From positions 62,001-126,000 of the forward strand of contig JALHSP010000147.1 of the NCBI GenBank assembly GCA_022865305.1: a DNA stretch of 64,000 nucleotides, in the 5' to 3' direction. The position numbers were made by a program, and so were the translations under genes. Positions within the stretch are counted from its first letter, which is position 1. Every line of letters begins with the position of its first letter. A model generated the notes under the pieces. That model saw only the letters and a list, made by a program, of their open reading frames with translations, was not told the origin of the DNA and did not search any database. Positions 44,002-52,850 of the stretch are shown here, piece by piece. This DNA is from Bacteroidales bacterium. GTDB taxonomy: Bacteria > Bacteroidota > Bacteroidia > Bacteroidales > VadinHA17.

Positions 44002-44334
44002 ATTTATACCATATTAATATTGTCCAGCAGCCATGCCAGTATCCACCCATTTATAGTACCGGAGATAACCGGTTCTCTACGGCTACGTGGCATTACGCTG
44101 CTATCTTCGCTTATAGCGTTGCTATCTTTACTTATAAATACTTCTTTTTCTGAAATCCGGGCAGAAATCAGTATTATAAAATTTTAGTTGGTTCATAAAT
44201 TTTATATAGAAAAATTTATTTTGGCAAAAGTCTTTTTTGAGAAAAAAATTATAAAAAATTATAAATTCTTATAAGACTTTTGATTGGAGAGATATCGGTT
44301 GCGTGCAGTTATTTCCTGTCTTTTATCATATATC
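44002..44334. other. AT-rich intergenic region with short repeats
   Basis: No gene supported. It contains a 16-bp direct repeat GCTATCTTxxCTTATA (44100-44115 and 44121-44136, 14/16), exactly 21 bp apart, and a 10-bp inverted repeat CAAAAGTCTT / AAGACTTTTG (44225-44234, 44273-44282) around an A/T-only loop. It could hold promoters or protein-binding sites for the end of the element. The 64- and 72-codon frames across it are low-complexity. Confidence 0.45.
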
Positions 44335-44736
44335 TCAATCCATCTTTAATCCTATCATCTTTCCATCCATTTTATTCAGGATGTTCTTCAAGAAATCAAA
44401 ATCCATAAGTTTAAAAGAACAGCCAGCATTATTAACCAGATATTCATTTCTCCCAAGTTCTTCTATTGTCAGCATGTCTAAACCAACAATCATAATAAAA
44501 TCGTCAATGATTAAAATATCTTCAAGTCTGAACGGGGTGATGTTGGAAATTGAATCTTCAAAGTAGTTGATTAACAAATAAATCTGATTTGGTATAACGA
44601 TGTGATTATTTACATGGAAACAATTATGATTTATGTAGAAAGAACCATCTCCCAAGGGATGGAAGATATTACTGACTCCTTTTAAGAACTCGTCAGATGG
44701 GCAATGGTTGAATGTTTCATAGAAAATATATTTAAT
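44335..44736 (-). CDS. Hypothetical protein, possibly with an ATT start
   Basis: Not recognised. The first conventional start is a TTG at 44655 (106 aa). The same frame is open further upstream to an ATT at 44736 and reads IKYIFYETFNHCPSDEFLKG before GDGSFYINHN, a protein-like N terminus lacking only an ATG. So either ATT is used as start, or an ATG was lost by mutation, or the short TTG form is real. Content is acidic and hydrophobic (FRLEDILIIDDFIMIVGLD). The 74-codon frame at 44751 diverges from it. Confidence 0.45.
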   Translation of the reverse strand: MKYIFYETFNHCPSDEFLKGVSNIFHPLGDGSFYINHNCFHVNNHIVIPNQIYLLINYFEDSISNITPFRLEDILIIDDFIMIVGLDMLTIEELGRNEYLVNNAGCSFKLMDFDFLKNILNKMDGKMIGLKMD

Positions 44737-44750
44737 ACGTTATTATTGTA

Positions 44751-44975
44751 ATGTACACATTATCAGGAACTTTCACCGTAACCCCCGGTAAGTACTACGG
44801 TTTGGATACCAGTCTTATACAGCCGTGGGTGCTCTATATGTATGATAATCTTCATGTTAAAATTTTCGAATTTAATCGCCAGATTATTTCTTATCTGAAT
44901 AAAATTTCTGGAAAACAAAAATTCAATTTACAAGTCCAAGACTTAAAAAATTCTGATTTTTTAAATTCTTGTTAA
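44751..44975 (+). CDS. Hypothetical small protein (74 aa), doubtful
   Basis: Not recognised. The first 45 residues look protein-like (MYTLSGTFTVTPGKYYGLDT, QPWVLYMYDNL) while the last 25 are Asn/Lys-rich as expected of random AT-rich DNA. It could be a fragment of a larger gene. It lies 180 bp inside the right end repeat. Confidence 0.3.
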   Translation: MYTLSGTFTVTPGKYYGLDTSLIQPWVLYMYDNLHVKIFEFNRQIISYLNKISGKQKFNLQVQDLKNSDFLNSC

Positions 44976-45154
44976 ATTATTGTAATACATATAATTATAA
45001 AGTTCAATTATCACCATATTTTAAACCATGGCAATAAATGGCTACATACATTGGATGGTGGGAGAGGGGTGATATGAAATACTTGAAAATTGTCACCAAT
45101 TCGGTTTAAAAAATTAATCTTTGTAGTTACTATTATGGCAAATTTTAAATAAAC

Positions 45155-45175
45155 TCTATTAAAACTGTATATAAA
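45155..45175 (+). repeat. Right end repeat, candidate attR
   Basis: TCTAT, two bases (TA), then AAACTGTATATAAA: direct repeat of 8597-8617. Downstream sequence (GATAATAATAAAG) differs from the left copy's inner side, as expected for two junctions. It lies in the promoter region of nnr, 122 bp before that gene. Confidence 0.55.
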
Positions 45176-45269
45176 GATAATAATAAAGTTTGTATAAACT
45201 TGAAAAACAATTTAATATATTGTTTAATAACAAATATATTAATCTTTTTTTATTAATGACCGAAGAGTT

Positions 45270-45277
45270 TAAATTTG
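45270..45277 (+). promoter_or_regulatory. Possible -7 box of nnr
   Basis: TAAATTTG matches the Bacteroidetes TAnnTTTG box, 20 bp before the nnr start codon. No obvious -33 element. Confidence 0.35.
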
Positions 45278-45297
45278 TATTATAATGAAAAACCAGA

Positions 45298-46812
45298 ATG
45301 AAAATATTCAGCTGTGAGCAGATAAAGAAAATTGATGAATATACTATAAAGAATGAACCGATAGCTTCTGTCGATCTGATGGAAAGAGCTGCAGGACAAA
45401 TTCTTATATGGTATATGGATAAGTTTGAAAGGTCAAAGCGTATTTTCATTTTTGCAGGTCCCGGAAATAACGGCGGAGACGGACTCGCTCTTGCCAGATT
45501 GCTTGAAGAAAACAGATACAAGCCTCAGGTTCACTATGTTCATTTTTCTGAAACTACATCTACTGATTGGGAAGTGAATCGTAAAAGACTGGAAAAAGAG
45601 ACATCAGTTCCCTTTGAAATTCTGAATAAGATTGATGATTTTCCTGTTATTTACCCGGACGATGTTATTATTGATGCGATCTTTGGTTCTGGATTATCAC
45701 GGCCGGCTGATGGATTGGCTGCAGAAGTGATTGCACAAATTAATAAATGCAATTCTGCTGTAATTTCAATTGACATTCCGTCAGGATTATTCGGAGAAGA
45801 TAACAGCAGCAATGATCCGGAGAAAATTATTAATGCTGATTTTACGCTGAGTTTTCAGTTTCCCAAACTTTCATTTATGTTCTCCGAAAACGGAAATCAC
45901 ACTGGGAAATGGATTATTTTACCAATAGGGCTGAATACCAGCGCAATAAATAATACGAATACACCATTTGTTTTCCTTGAAAAGAATCTGATAGCACCGC
46001 TTCTTAAGTCCAGAAATAAATTTGACCACAAAGGTAATTTCGGACATGGACTATTGATCGGAGGGTCATATGGGAAAATTGGTGCTGTGGTATTGGGAGC
46101 AAAAGCAGCCCTGCGTACCGGGATTGGACTGATTTCCTGCCACATACCATCCTGTGGAAATATAATAATGCAGACAGCTGTTCCTGAGGCAATGATTATC
46201 CACGATAATGCTGAAAAGTATATTACAGATATCGGAAGTACAGAACTGTTCAGCTCAGTTGGCATAGGCCCGGGAATGGGGACTGTAAAGGAATCACACG
46301 GAACACTTCACAATCTTCTTAAGAATTGTAAAAAACCTGTGGTTATTGATGCTGATGCCCTGAATATTATATCTGCAAATAAGGACTGGATTTCAGATTT
46401 ACCTGCAGGATCTGTACTTACACCACATCCTAAAGAATTTGAAAGACTGGCAGGAAAAACCGGTGATGGCTTTTCCAGGATGAAAAAGCAAATGGAGTTT
46501 TCAAAGGATTTTAATTGCTTTGTTATCCTGAAAGGGGCTTTCACTTCAATTACTTCTCCTGACGGCAAAGTCTGGTTCAACAGTACAGGTAACCCGGGAA
46601 TGGCAACAGCCGGCAGCGGCGATGTGTTAACAGGGATGATTTTGTCATTTCTTGCACAGGGATATACTCCGGAACATGCAGCAGTTGTCGGTGTATATCT
46701 TCATGGTCTGGCAGGTGATATAGCTGCTGAAAAATCAAGTTTTGAATCAATTATTGCATCTGACATAATTTATGAAACAGGAGCTGCTTTTAACAGGATA
46801 CGAACGCCTTAA
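45298..46812 (+). CDS. nnr: Bifunctional NAD(P)HX epimerase / ADP- or ATP-dependent NAD(P)HX dehydratase
   Basis: Repairs hydrated NADH and NADPH. The N-terminal YjeF_N (NAXE) domain spans ~1-215 with IFAGPGNNGGDGLALARLL and IDAIFGSGLSRP; the C-terminal ribokinase-like NAXD domain spans ~225-500 with FGHGLLIGGSYGKIGA, GIGPGMGT, VLTPHPKEFERLAG and the GNPGMATAGSGDVLTGMI nucleotide site. 504 aa is standard for the fused bacterial enzyme. A housekeeping gene that marks the right-hand chromosomal flank of the putative element. Confidence 0.95.
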   Translation: MKIFSCEQIKKIDEYTIKNEPIASVDLMERAAGQILIWYMDKFERSKRIFIFAGPGNNGGDGLALARLLEENRYKPQVHYVHFSETTSTDWEVNRKRLEKETSVPFEILNKIDDFPVIYPDDVIIDAIFGSGLSRPADGLAAEVIAQINKCNSAVISIDIPSGLFGEDNSSNDPEKIINADFTLSFQFPKLSFMFSENGNHTGKWIILPIGLNTSAINNTNTPFVFLEKNLIAPLLKSRNKFDHKGNFGHGLLIGGSYGKIGAVVLGAKAALRTGIGLISCHIPSCGNIIMQTAVPEAMIIHDNAEKYITDIGSTELFSSVGIGPGMGTVKESHGTLHNLLKNCKKPVVIDADALNIISANKDWISDLPAGSVLTPHPKEFERLAGKTGDGFSRMKKQMEFSKDFNCFVILKGAFTSITSPDGKVWFNSTGNPGMATAGSGDVLTGMILSFLAQGYTPEHAAVVGVYLHGLAGDIAAEKSSFESIIASDIIYETGAAFNRIRTP

Positions 46813-46887
46813 TAATTTACATTAATTTAATATCATAAATAAAATCCCGAAATGACAGTAATATTAAAAACAAAATATTTTCTAAAT

Positions 46888-48009
46888 ATGAAAACAATAA
46901 CCAGACTGCTGATATTTTTGATAATCATATTACTTACCGGTTCATGTCAGACATTAAAGAAACATACGACACCCGGAAATACAGTTACTCCATTGTCAGA
47001 TTCAGTGATATTAAGAAACGGTACCCTTGTCTATGGACTGCCAATGACTGTTTTTACCATTGTTGTGGAAATGGAGAGAATTATTGAAATTCCAGGACCA
47101 TATTCGAGATTTGCAAGTGATCTTGTCGGACTGACAGACGTTATTAAGAGTGAAGGTGAGTCATGGTCAATAAAAAGTATCAATGTAAATTCCCATGAGG
47201 AGATCGATCCGTCAGAATTTTATGTTATTGAGAGCAGTACTCTTTTTCAGACAAATGCTTTGGCACTTAAAAAAGAGGGACTAATTCTTGACCTTAATCC
47301 GGAATCAACCTACACGGAAGAAGGGCGGACCGCAGGTAAGGAAATAAGCATTAATCAGTTCACATCATTTGATCTTGGATCGGATGAGTATTACCAGGTT
47401 CAGAGTGATACCGCATACAAACGCGTCAGGGTCGATTCATCATTTATAAGGATACCTTATCTTGTTGAAAAGAAGAAAAAACTGACGATTGACCAGCTTG
47501 CTGAAAAAGCGGCCCGCAGGCTGATGGAGCTTCGAGATGGTAAAATACTGATTCTTACTGGTGAAGCAAATGTCTTTCCACAGGATGTATCTTCAATAAA
47601 CGAAATGAACCGGCTCGAAAAAGAATTTACTGAATTATTTGTCGGTAAAACTTTTATTGAACCAAGGACATTTACATTTCAGATAATTCCTGATAAAGAA
47701 ATTTCAAATGAACCAATGACGCTATTCAGATTTTCAGAGGTTACTGGCCCTGTCGGAGTTTCAGAAAAGAACGGGATGTCGGTTATTGCTGAGTTTATAC
47801 CTGAGCAGAAAACAAAAGACCTGACAATACTTTCCAGGCAACAACCGGAATCCTCCACCGGAATATATGATAAACTATTTTACAGAATCCCCGATGTAGT
47901 TAACATTAAAATAACGATGGGGACAGAAACTCTGTACCGGTCAAGAAAACTGGTCTATCAGTTTGGAGAAGTGTTGCAGCTGCCGGCGAATTATATTCTT
48001 GGCAGGTAG
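46888..48009 (+). CDS. DUF4831-family lipoprotein
   Basis: 373 aa from the ATG at 46888 (MKTITRLLIFLIIILLTGSC, lipobox LTGSC); the longer start at 46852 would bury the signal. The pattern VYGLPMTVFTIVVEMERI, PGPYSRFASDLVGL and EFYVIES matches the Bacteroidetes-specific DUF4831 family, whose function is unknown. It lies about 75 bp after nnr's stop codon on the same strand and is convergent with the thioredoxin-like gene. Confidence 0.82.
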   Translation: MKTITRLLIFLIIILLTGSCQTLKKHTTPGNTVTPLSDSVILRNGTLVYGLPMTVFTIVVEMERIIEIPGPYSRFASDLVGLTDVIKSEGESWSIKSINVNSHEEIDPSEFYVIESSTLFQTNALALKKEGLILDLNPESTYTEEGRTAGKEISINQFTSFDLGSDEYYQVQSDTAYKRVRVDSSFIRIPYLVEKKKKLTIDQLAEKAARRLMELRDGKILILTGEANVFPQDVSSINEMNRLEKEFTELFVGKTFIEPRTFTFQIIPDKEISNEPMTLFRFSEVTGPVGVSEKNGMSVIAEFIPEQKTKDLTILSRQQPESSTGIYDKLFYRIPDVVNIKITMGTETLYRSRKLVYQFGEVLQLPANYILGR

Positions 48010-48047
48010 GATTTGGATAATTGAGATACTAATTACATTCTCTGGAA

Positions 48048-48132
48048 CAGGTTGCAGGTTGCAGGTTGCAGGTTGATTGGTAGTCTTAGACTATTATAAA
48101 GAAGGAAGAACGAGCACCGAGTACCGAGTACC
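48048..48132. repeat. Two heptamer ladders in a convergent gap
   Basis: CAGGTTG is repeated four times without interruption at 48048-48075. A second, drifting ladder runs GAAGGAA, GAACGAG, CACCGAG, TACCGAG, TACC at 48101-48132 and ends on the stop of the thioredoxin-like gene. The two sets are not in phase with each other. Confidence 0.75.
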
Positions 48133-48677
48133 TACTTCACCTTACCGACAAAACTCTTCTGAAAATCCTCCCATTTCTGGGTTTTATAAGCTTTATCGGA
48201 AAAGAAGCTGAGAAGGACTTCCATATCCCGCGCTTCACGGAAACCGGGTACAGGAGATACTTCCAATTTTTCGTTACCCTGGGTAAGAAAAACTACGGTA
48301 GGATAGGATAATTGTCCCTGAAGGAGAGCTACAGCAAGTTGATGGGCCTTCCCGTATTTACCATCGTTGATGAATGTCTGGCCCAAAAAAGTGATGCTCT
48401 CTTTTCCTTCCGCATCGAATTTTACAGGATAAAATTTGTTATTTAGAATATCAGCAATTACCGTATTTGTAAATGTTTCCTTATCCATTTTCTTGCACCA
48501 TCCGCACCAGTCGGTATATGTGTCAATAAATAAAGGCCGGGGAGACTGTTTTAATAGTTTTTCGGCTTCCTGGATTGTATACCATTTCACACCAGAGCTT
48601 TTAGAAAGTACCGGACTTTGAGCAAATGCCGGAATGATAGTAAAAGCAGCCAATAATAAAATCAGAGTTCTTTTCAT
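48132..48677 (-). CDS. Secreted thioredoxin-like protein
   Basis: 181 aa with a signal peptide (LILLLAAFTIIPAFAQS) and a thioredoxin fold carrying the redox motif WCGWCKKMD near residue 62, the pattern of the Thioredoxin_7/DUF255-like group that starts KWYTIQEAEKLLKQSPRPL. Later YPTVVFLTQGNEKL includes the cis-Pro region. It probably reduces or isomerises disulfides in the periplasm. It stands alone. Confidence 0.85.
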   Translation of the reverse strand: MKRTLILLLAAFTIIPAFAQSPVLSKSSGVKWYTIQEAEKLLKQSPRPLFIDTYTDWCGWCKKMDKETFTNTVIADILNNKFYPVKFDAEGKESITFLGQTFINDGKYGKAHQLAVALLQGQLSYPTVVFLTQGNEKLEVSPVPGFREARDMEVLLSFFSDKAYKTQKWEDFQKSFVGKVK

Positions 48678-48870
48678 ATATATTTATATATTTCGATATA
48701 TATTTTTTTTGCAAATTAATATAAAATCCATCAAATAATTGTCATTAATTATATCTTTTATTAAACAGCAACAACCAGGCCAGAGTTTAGTTCATTAATT
48801 ATGATATAACAGAAGGAATTCATCCGATTTATTTTTTACATTTACCTGCACAAAAATTAAAATAACTGCT

Positions 48871-50436
48871 ATGGAAGCTAATGTAAAGACTCTGCGTGAT
48901 ACGACTGCCCTCAGATGGTTTATTCTGGTTTTGCTAAGTGCCCTGATGTTCTCAACCTACTGGTTTCAGGATTTCTTTTCAGGTCTGAAAGGTTTAATGG
49001 AGTCGGAATTAGGTTTTACAAGTGAAGAGTTTGGAAGACTGATTGGGTTAACAACTATTGCCAATATGTTTGGTATGATAATAGTTGGAGGAATAATTCT
49101 TGATAAGTGGGGTATAAGATTAGCGGGACTTGTTTTTGGAGGGCTCGCTGCTGTTGGTGGAGGTATAACTGCAATGGCATCGGCAGGCATCTTTGGCGAG
49201 GATCACGGAACAATGCTTACCATGATGATAATTGGAAGGATAATGTTCGGCTCTGGCCTTGAAATCACATGTGTCGTAGCGACCAGAACAATTGTCAAAT
49301 GGTTTAAAGGATATGAAATGGCACTTGCGATGGCGATAAATATCGGTTTCGGACGACTCGGTTCTGCTTTAGGTATTGCAGTTTCACCCGATATAGCTAA
49401 CGGACATGTCTCACCAGCTGTAACTTTTGCTGCTACTCTGATAGGCCTTGCATTAATTCTGTTCCTGATCTATACTTTTTTCGATAAGAAGCTTGACAAA
49501 CAAAGAGCTGGTCTTGTTTCAGAAAGTGCTGAAGAAGAAGAATTCAAGTTTTCAGACCTGGTTAAATTAGCCACCAATCCTTCTTTTATTTACATTGCTC
49601 TGCTCTGCGTTTCATTTTATGCAGCCGTATTCCCGTTTATTCAATACGCACCTGATATGCTTGTCAATAAGTTTGGCTTCAGCTACGTTCTCCCGGCTGA
49701 TAATCCAAACAGTAATATCATTCTTTTTGGGAGCAAGGCAATTGGTAACTCCAGCGTATTTATTGCATTATTTATTTTCGGCTTAGCCTTCTCTCTGGTA
49801 CCTTCAAAAATCAAATCCAGGGCTAATAAAAATATTTCGATGATATTAATATTTGCAGCCTTTGCAATATTCATCTTCCTTTTAAGAGATACTTTCAGGC
49901 TGTGGTTCTCAAACGGACCAAAGACTGCATCTCTTATCCCGCTTGGAACCATTCTGTTTACCCCGATATTTGGCAATTATGTCGATAAAAAAGGACACGG
50001 AGCTTCTTTAATGATTTTAGGTTCTCTTCTTCTGATTTTTGCTCATTTAGCATTATCGCTTTTCAGTGTGAAAATTCTTGCATATCTGGGACTTTTTAGT
50101 CTTGGTATTGCATTTTCACTGGTTCCTGCATCGATGTGGCCATCTGTTGCTAAAATTGTTCCTGAAAACCGTCTGGGAACAGCTTATGCTTCTATGTTTA
50201 CAGTTCAGAACTGGGGGCTCGGGCTATTCTTCTGGGGTATTGGCGCTGTGCTCGATCTGGCCAACAAGCCTGATCTCGAAGCTATCAGAGCGGGTGAAAT
50301 GAATTATAATTATACTGTTCCTATCTTTATTCTTGTATTCTGTGGTGTAATTTCCATTTTTCTTGCATATAAATTAAAACAAGCCGACAAAAAACAAGGT
50401 TACGGTCTGGAGCTTCCGTCAGGTCAGAAACCCTGA
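48871..50436 (+). CDS. MFS transporter
   Basis: 521 aa with about 12 membrane segments. The N-terminal half shows FSGLKGLMESELGFTSEEFG and the MFS loop 2-3 pattern GGIILDKWGIRLAG; the C-terminal half shows PIFGNYVDKKGHGASLMILG. Loop motifs and the late SLVPASMWPSVAKIVPENRLGTAYA segment resemble MFSD1-like carriers found in Bacteroidetes. Substrate unknown. It has its own upstream gap of ~190 bp and is followed by a small cupin gene. Confidence 0.85.
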   Translation: MEANVKTLRDTTALRWFILVLLSALMFSTYWFQDFFSGLKGLMESELGFTSEEFGRLIGLTTIANMFGMIIVGGIILDKWGIRLAGLVFGGLAAVGGGITAMASAGIFGEDHGTMLTMMIIGRIMFGSGLEITCVVATRTIVKWFKGYEMALAMAINIGFGRLGSALGIAVSPDIANGHVSPAVTFAATLIGLALILFLIYTFFDKKLDKQRAGLVSESAEEEEFKFSDLVKLATNPSFIYIALLCVSFYAAVFPFIQYAPDMLVNKFGFSYVLPADNPNSNIILFGSKAIGNSSVFIALFIFGLAFSLVPSKIKSRANKNISMILIFAAFAIFIFLLRDTFRLWFSNGPKTASLIPLGTILFTPIFGNYVDKKGHGASLMILGSLLLIFAHLALSLFSVKILAYLGLFSLGIAFSLVPASMWPSVAKIVPENRLGTAYASMFTVQNWGLGLFFWGIGAVLDLANKPDLEAIRAGEMNYNYTVPIFILVFCGVISIFLAYKLKQADKKQGYGLELPSGQKP

Positions 50437-50504
50437 TTAAATAACCGTTAAAAACATCCCTGCAAAGTTTTTGTTTAATTGTTATTTAATTAACAATACA
50501 TTTT

Positions 50505-50837
50505 ATGCAATCAAACGAATTTGAAAAAGCAAAGGTTTTCAGTTTCAATGACTCTGTTGAATATGCCAGCGGAGGGATTCTGAGTAAAACAGTCCTGAAA
50601 AAAGAAACAGGTAATATTTCTCTCTTTTCATTTGTCAAAGGTGAAGCATTGAGTGAACATACTGCTCCATTTGACGCTATGATACAGGTAGTTGATGGTA
50701 AAGCTGAGATTATAATAGGAGGGAAGTCTTATTTTCTCGAATCCGGCCAGACAATTATAATGCCAGCTGATATCCCTCATGCTGTAAAGGCAGTGGAAAA
50801 ATTCAAGATGGTGCTTACGATGATAAAGAGCAAGTAA
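50505..50837 (+). CDS. Cupin-domain protein
   Basis: 110 aa single-domain cupin. Motif 1 is truncated in metal ligands (GEALSEHTAPFDAMIQVVDGKAEI: one His and the later Asp/Glu positions), and motif 2 is SGQTIIMPADIPHAVKA with the usual terminal His. Proteins of this length in Bacteroidetes are often annotated as cupins of unknown function. It lies 68 bp behind the MFS gene and may be co-transcribed with it. Confidence 0.85.
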   Translation: MQSNEFEKAKVFSFNDSVEYASGGILSKTVLKKETGNISLFSFVKGEALSEHTAPFDAMIQVVDGKAEIIIGGKSYFLESGQTIIMPADIPHAVKAVEKFKMVLTMIKSK

Positions 50838-50841
50838 AAAC

Positions 50842-50876
50842 GGTTTGGGGTATGCGGTATGCGGTACGCGGTTTGA
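50842..50876. repeat. Heptamer ladder after the cupin gene
   Basis: Five in-phase words: GGTTTGG, GGTATGC, GGTATGC, GGTACGC, GGTTTGA, starting 5 bp after the cupin stop. A partial inverted copy (CCGCACACC, about 50893) could pair with GGTATGCGG, giving a bidirectional terminator-like fold between convergent genes. Confidence 0.75.
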
Positions 50877-50906
50877 AGAGATCAACCTTATGCCGCACAC
50901 CAGCAT

Positions 50907-51557
50907 TTACGCCATTTTTATCAGTATCGATTTTATCGTATCCGTAACATCCTCCTCCTCATCCACACACCTTTCAAGGATTTCGAGAATCTTGTTGTTT
51001 TTCAGCAACTCAGCTGCATCTTTTTCTTTGTCAAAAAGTTCAGATACTGCCACATAGTAATACTCGTCAACCTTATGTTCAATGGCTGTTACGTTATTGC
51101 AGGCTTTGGTAATCTCATCCTTGTTTGCTGCTGCATCATAAAGGCAGTGGACACACAATTCAATTTCCTTTCCTGCTTCATTGATCATATTTGCCATTTC
51201 TTTATAAACAGGCAACAGCTTCTTGGGCTTATAAAGACATATTCTTCTGCTGACTCCGTTAATTGAATCCACAACGTCATCGATATGGGATGCAAGTTCG
51301 TGAATATCCTCTCTGTCGAAGGGGGTAATAAACGACTTGTTTAACTGCACGTACATTTTATCCGTAATCTCATCTCCAATATGCTCGACATCCTTGATCT
51401 CTTTATGGATCCTTTCATGATCTTCTGTTTCGGTGAATGAGAGCATCTGTTTCAGAAGCTCAGTGGCCTTTACCATGTTTTTTGCATCCTCCTCAAAAAG
51501 AGGATAGAACGAATGATCTTTCGGAACAAAAAACTTAAGAATTTTATCTAAGTTCAT
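50907..51557 (-). CDS. DUF47 / PhoU-like phosphate transport regulator
   Basis: 216 aa, all-helical. DUF47 hallmarks are FFVPKDHSFYPLFEEDA at the N terminus, the metal-binding E/DxxxD patterns in KDVEHIGDEITDKMYVQLNK and IEHKVDEYYYVAV, and FITPFDREDIHELASHIDDV. Such proteins (PitA accessory, also called Pit-associated protein) control PiT transporters. It follows the transporter gene by 25 bp in one operon. Confidence 0.9.
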   Translation of the reverse strand: MNLDKILKFFVPKDHSFYPLFEEDAKNMVKATELLKQMLSFTETEDHERIHKEIKDVEHIGDEITDKMYVQLNKSFITPFDREDIHELASHIDDVVDSINGVSRRICLYKPKKLLPVYKEMANMINEAGKEIELCVHCLYDAAANKDEITKACNNVTAIEHKVDEYYYVAVSELFDKEKDAAELLKNNKILEILERCVDEEEDVTDTIKSILIKMA

Positions 51558-51582
51558 TTTCTTTTTTTTTAAGAGTGAGACA

Positions 51583-52569
51583 TTAAAATGCCCAGTTAAA
51601 GAAATAGTACATAATCCCTCCGATAAATCCGGAAATAGGAATTGTTAGTATCCATGCCCAGAAAATTTTTGTTGTAACTCCCCATTTCACTGCAGAAGCG
51701 CCTTTACGGGCTCCGACTCCGATTATAGCTCCTGTGATTGTATGTGTTGTACTCACAGGTATACCCCAGTATGTTGCTGCAAACAAAGTCAGAGAACCAG
51801 CAGTTTCAGCACAAAAACCTTCAAAAGGTTTAAGCTTAGTAATTTTTTGTCCCATTGTTTTGACAATTCTCCAGCCACCGAACATAGTCCCAAGCGCAAT
51901 GGCTGCCTGGCATGATAATTTAACCCATAAAGGTATATCTGTTTCCTTTGTTATAAGACCAGATAATATCATTGCCAGCCAGATGATTCCCATAGATTTC
52001 TGTGCATCATTTCCACCATGCCCAAGACTAAAAGCCGAAGCAGAAACAATCTGAAATCTTCGGAACCACTTATCAACAGAAAATGGTGGTACCCTTCGGA
52101 AAATCCACATAATTAGTGAAGAAAGAAAAAATGAAAAGACCATCCCCATTAACGGTGCAATAAATATAAACATCACAATTAATATTACACCTGAAGAAAT
52201 AACTGAACTAAAACCTGAACTGGCAACAGCAGCTCCGATAAGTCCGCCCACGAGAGTATGTGATGAACTTGAGGGCAATCCCCACCACCATGTTATCAGA
52301 TTCCATACTATTGCAGCAATCAGTGCAGCTCCGATCACATTAAGATTAATTATATCAGGTTCTACTACACCACTTCCCATTGTATGAGCAACTTTCATAG
52401 GGAAAAACATAAAAGCAATAAAATTAAAAAATGCTGCCATTGCAACTGCAGCCAGTGGCGAGAGTACTTTTGTTGATACTACAGTTGCTATCGAATTTGC
52501 AGAATCGTGAAATCCGTTTATGAAATCAAATATCAGAACTAAAGCTATAATTATATAAAGGAATGTCAT
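51583..52569 (-). CDS. PiT-family inorganic phosphate transporter
   Basis: 328 aa with about ten membrane helices. Both PiT signature halves are present: FINGFHDSANSIATVVSTKVLSP-type (DFINGFHDSANSIA) near the N terminus and SLGHGGNDAQKSMGI in the second half, plus WGLPSSSSHTLVGG and WGIPVSTTHTITGA. It is a proton- or sodium-coupled phosphate (or metal-phosphate) symporter of the low-affinity type. First in an operon with the DUF47 gene. Confidence 0.93.
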   Translation of the reverse strand: MTFLYIIIALVLIFDFINGFHDSANSIATVVSTKVLSPLAAVAMAAFFNFIAFMFFPMKVAHTMGSGVVEPDIINLNVIGAALIAAIVWNLITWWWGLPSSSSHTLVGGLIGAAVASSGFSSVISSGVILIVMFIFIAPLMGMVFSFFLSSLIMWIFRRVPPFSVDKWFRRFQIVSASAFSLGHGGNDAQKSMGIIWLAMILSGLITKETDIPLWVKLSCQAAIALGTMFGGWRIVKTMGQKITKLKPFEGFCAETAGSLTLFAATYWGIPVSTTHTITGAIIGVGARKGASAVKWGVTTKIFWAWILTIPISGFIGGIMYYFFNWAF

Positions 52570-52850
52570 TATCTGATCTAATTAGTATTTTTATGGTTTA
52601 ATGGTAGAGGAAATGAGAAGACTTTCATTTATTTAGTATTTATTCAAAAAAAAATAGTGACCAAAAATAAATAAACCAAAACAGATTTCAAAACCCTCAT
52701 GTTGTTAAGTTATTGCCACATTTTCAACAAATAAAAACAGATAGACACAAATACTTCTTATTAAGGATTTTATATTATTAATCACTATTTTTATTTCAAA
52801 ATTGTATTATTTTTATAGGATTATCAATGTTAAACTAAAACCAGTTATAT

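Larger units (their letters stand above)
8597..45175. mobile_element. Putative degenerate integrative element / genomic island (36.6 kb)
   Basis: Bounded by a near-identical 21-bp direct repeat, with a tyrosine recombinase gene directly inside the left copy. It sits between two divergent housekeeping genes (POT transporter and nnr). Inside are a two-component system, a secreted-protein operon, a SusC/SusD locus, small orphan genes and at least four transposase or gene remnants; no conjugation, relaxase or replication gene was seen. The heptamer ladders found on both flanks are absent here. It may be one old island or several nested insertions; the boundaries are inferred. Confidence 0.5.
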
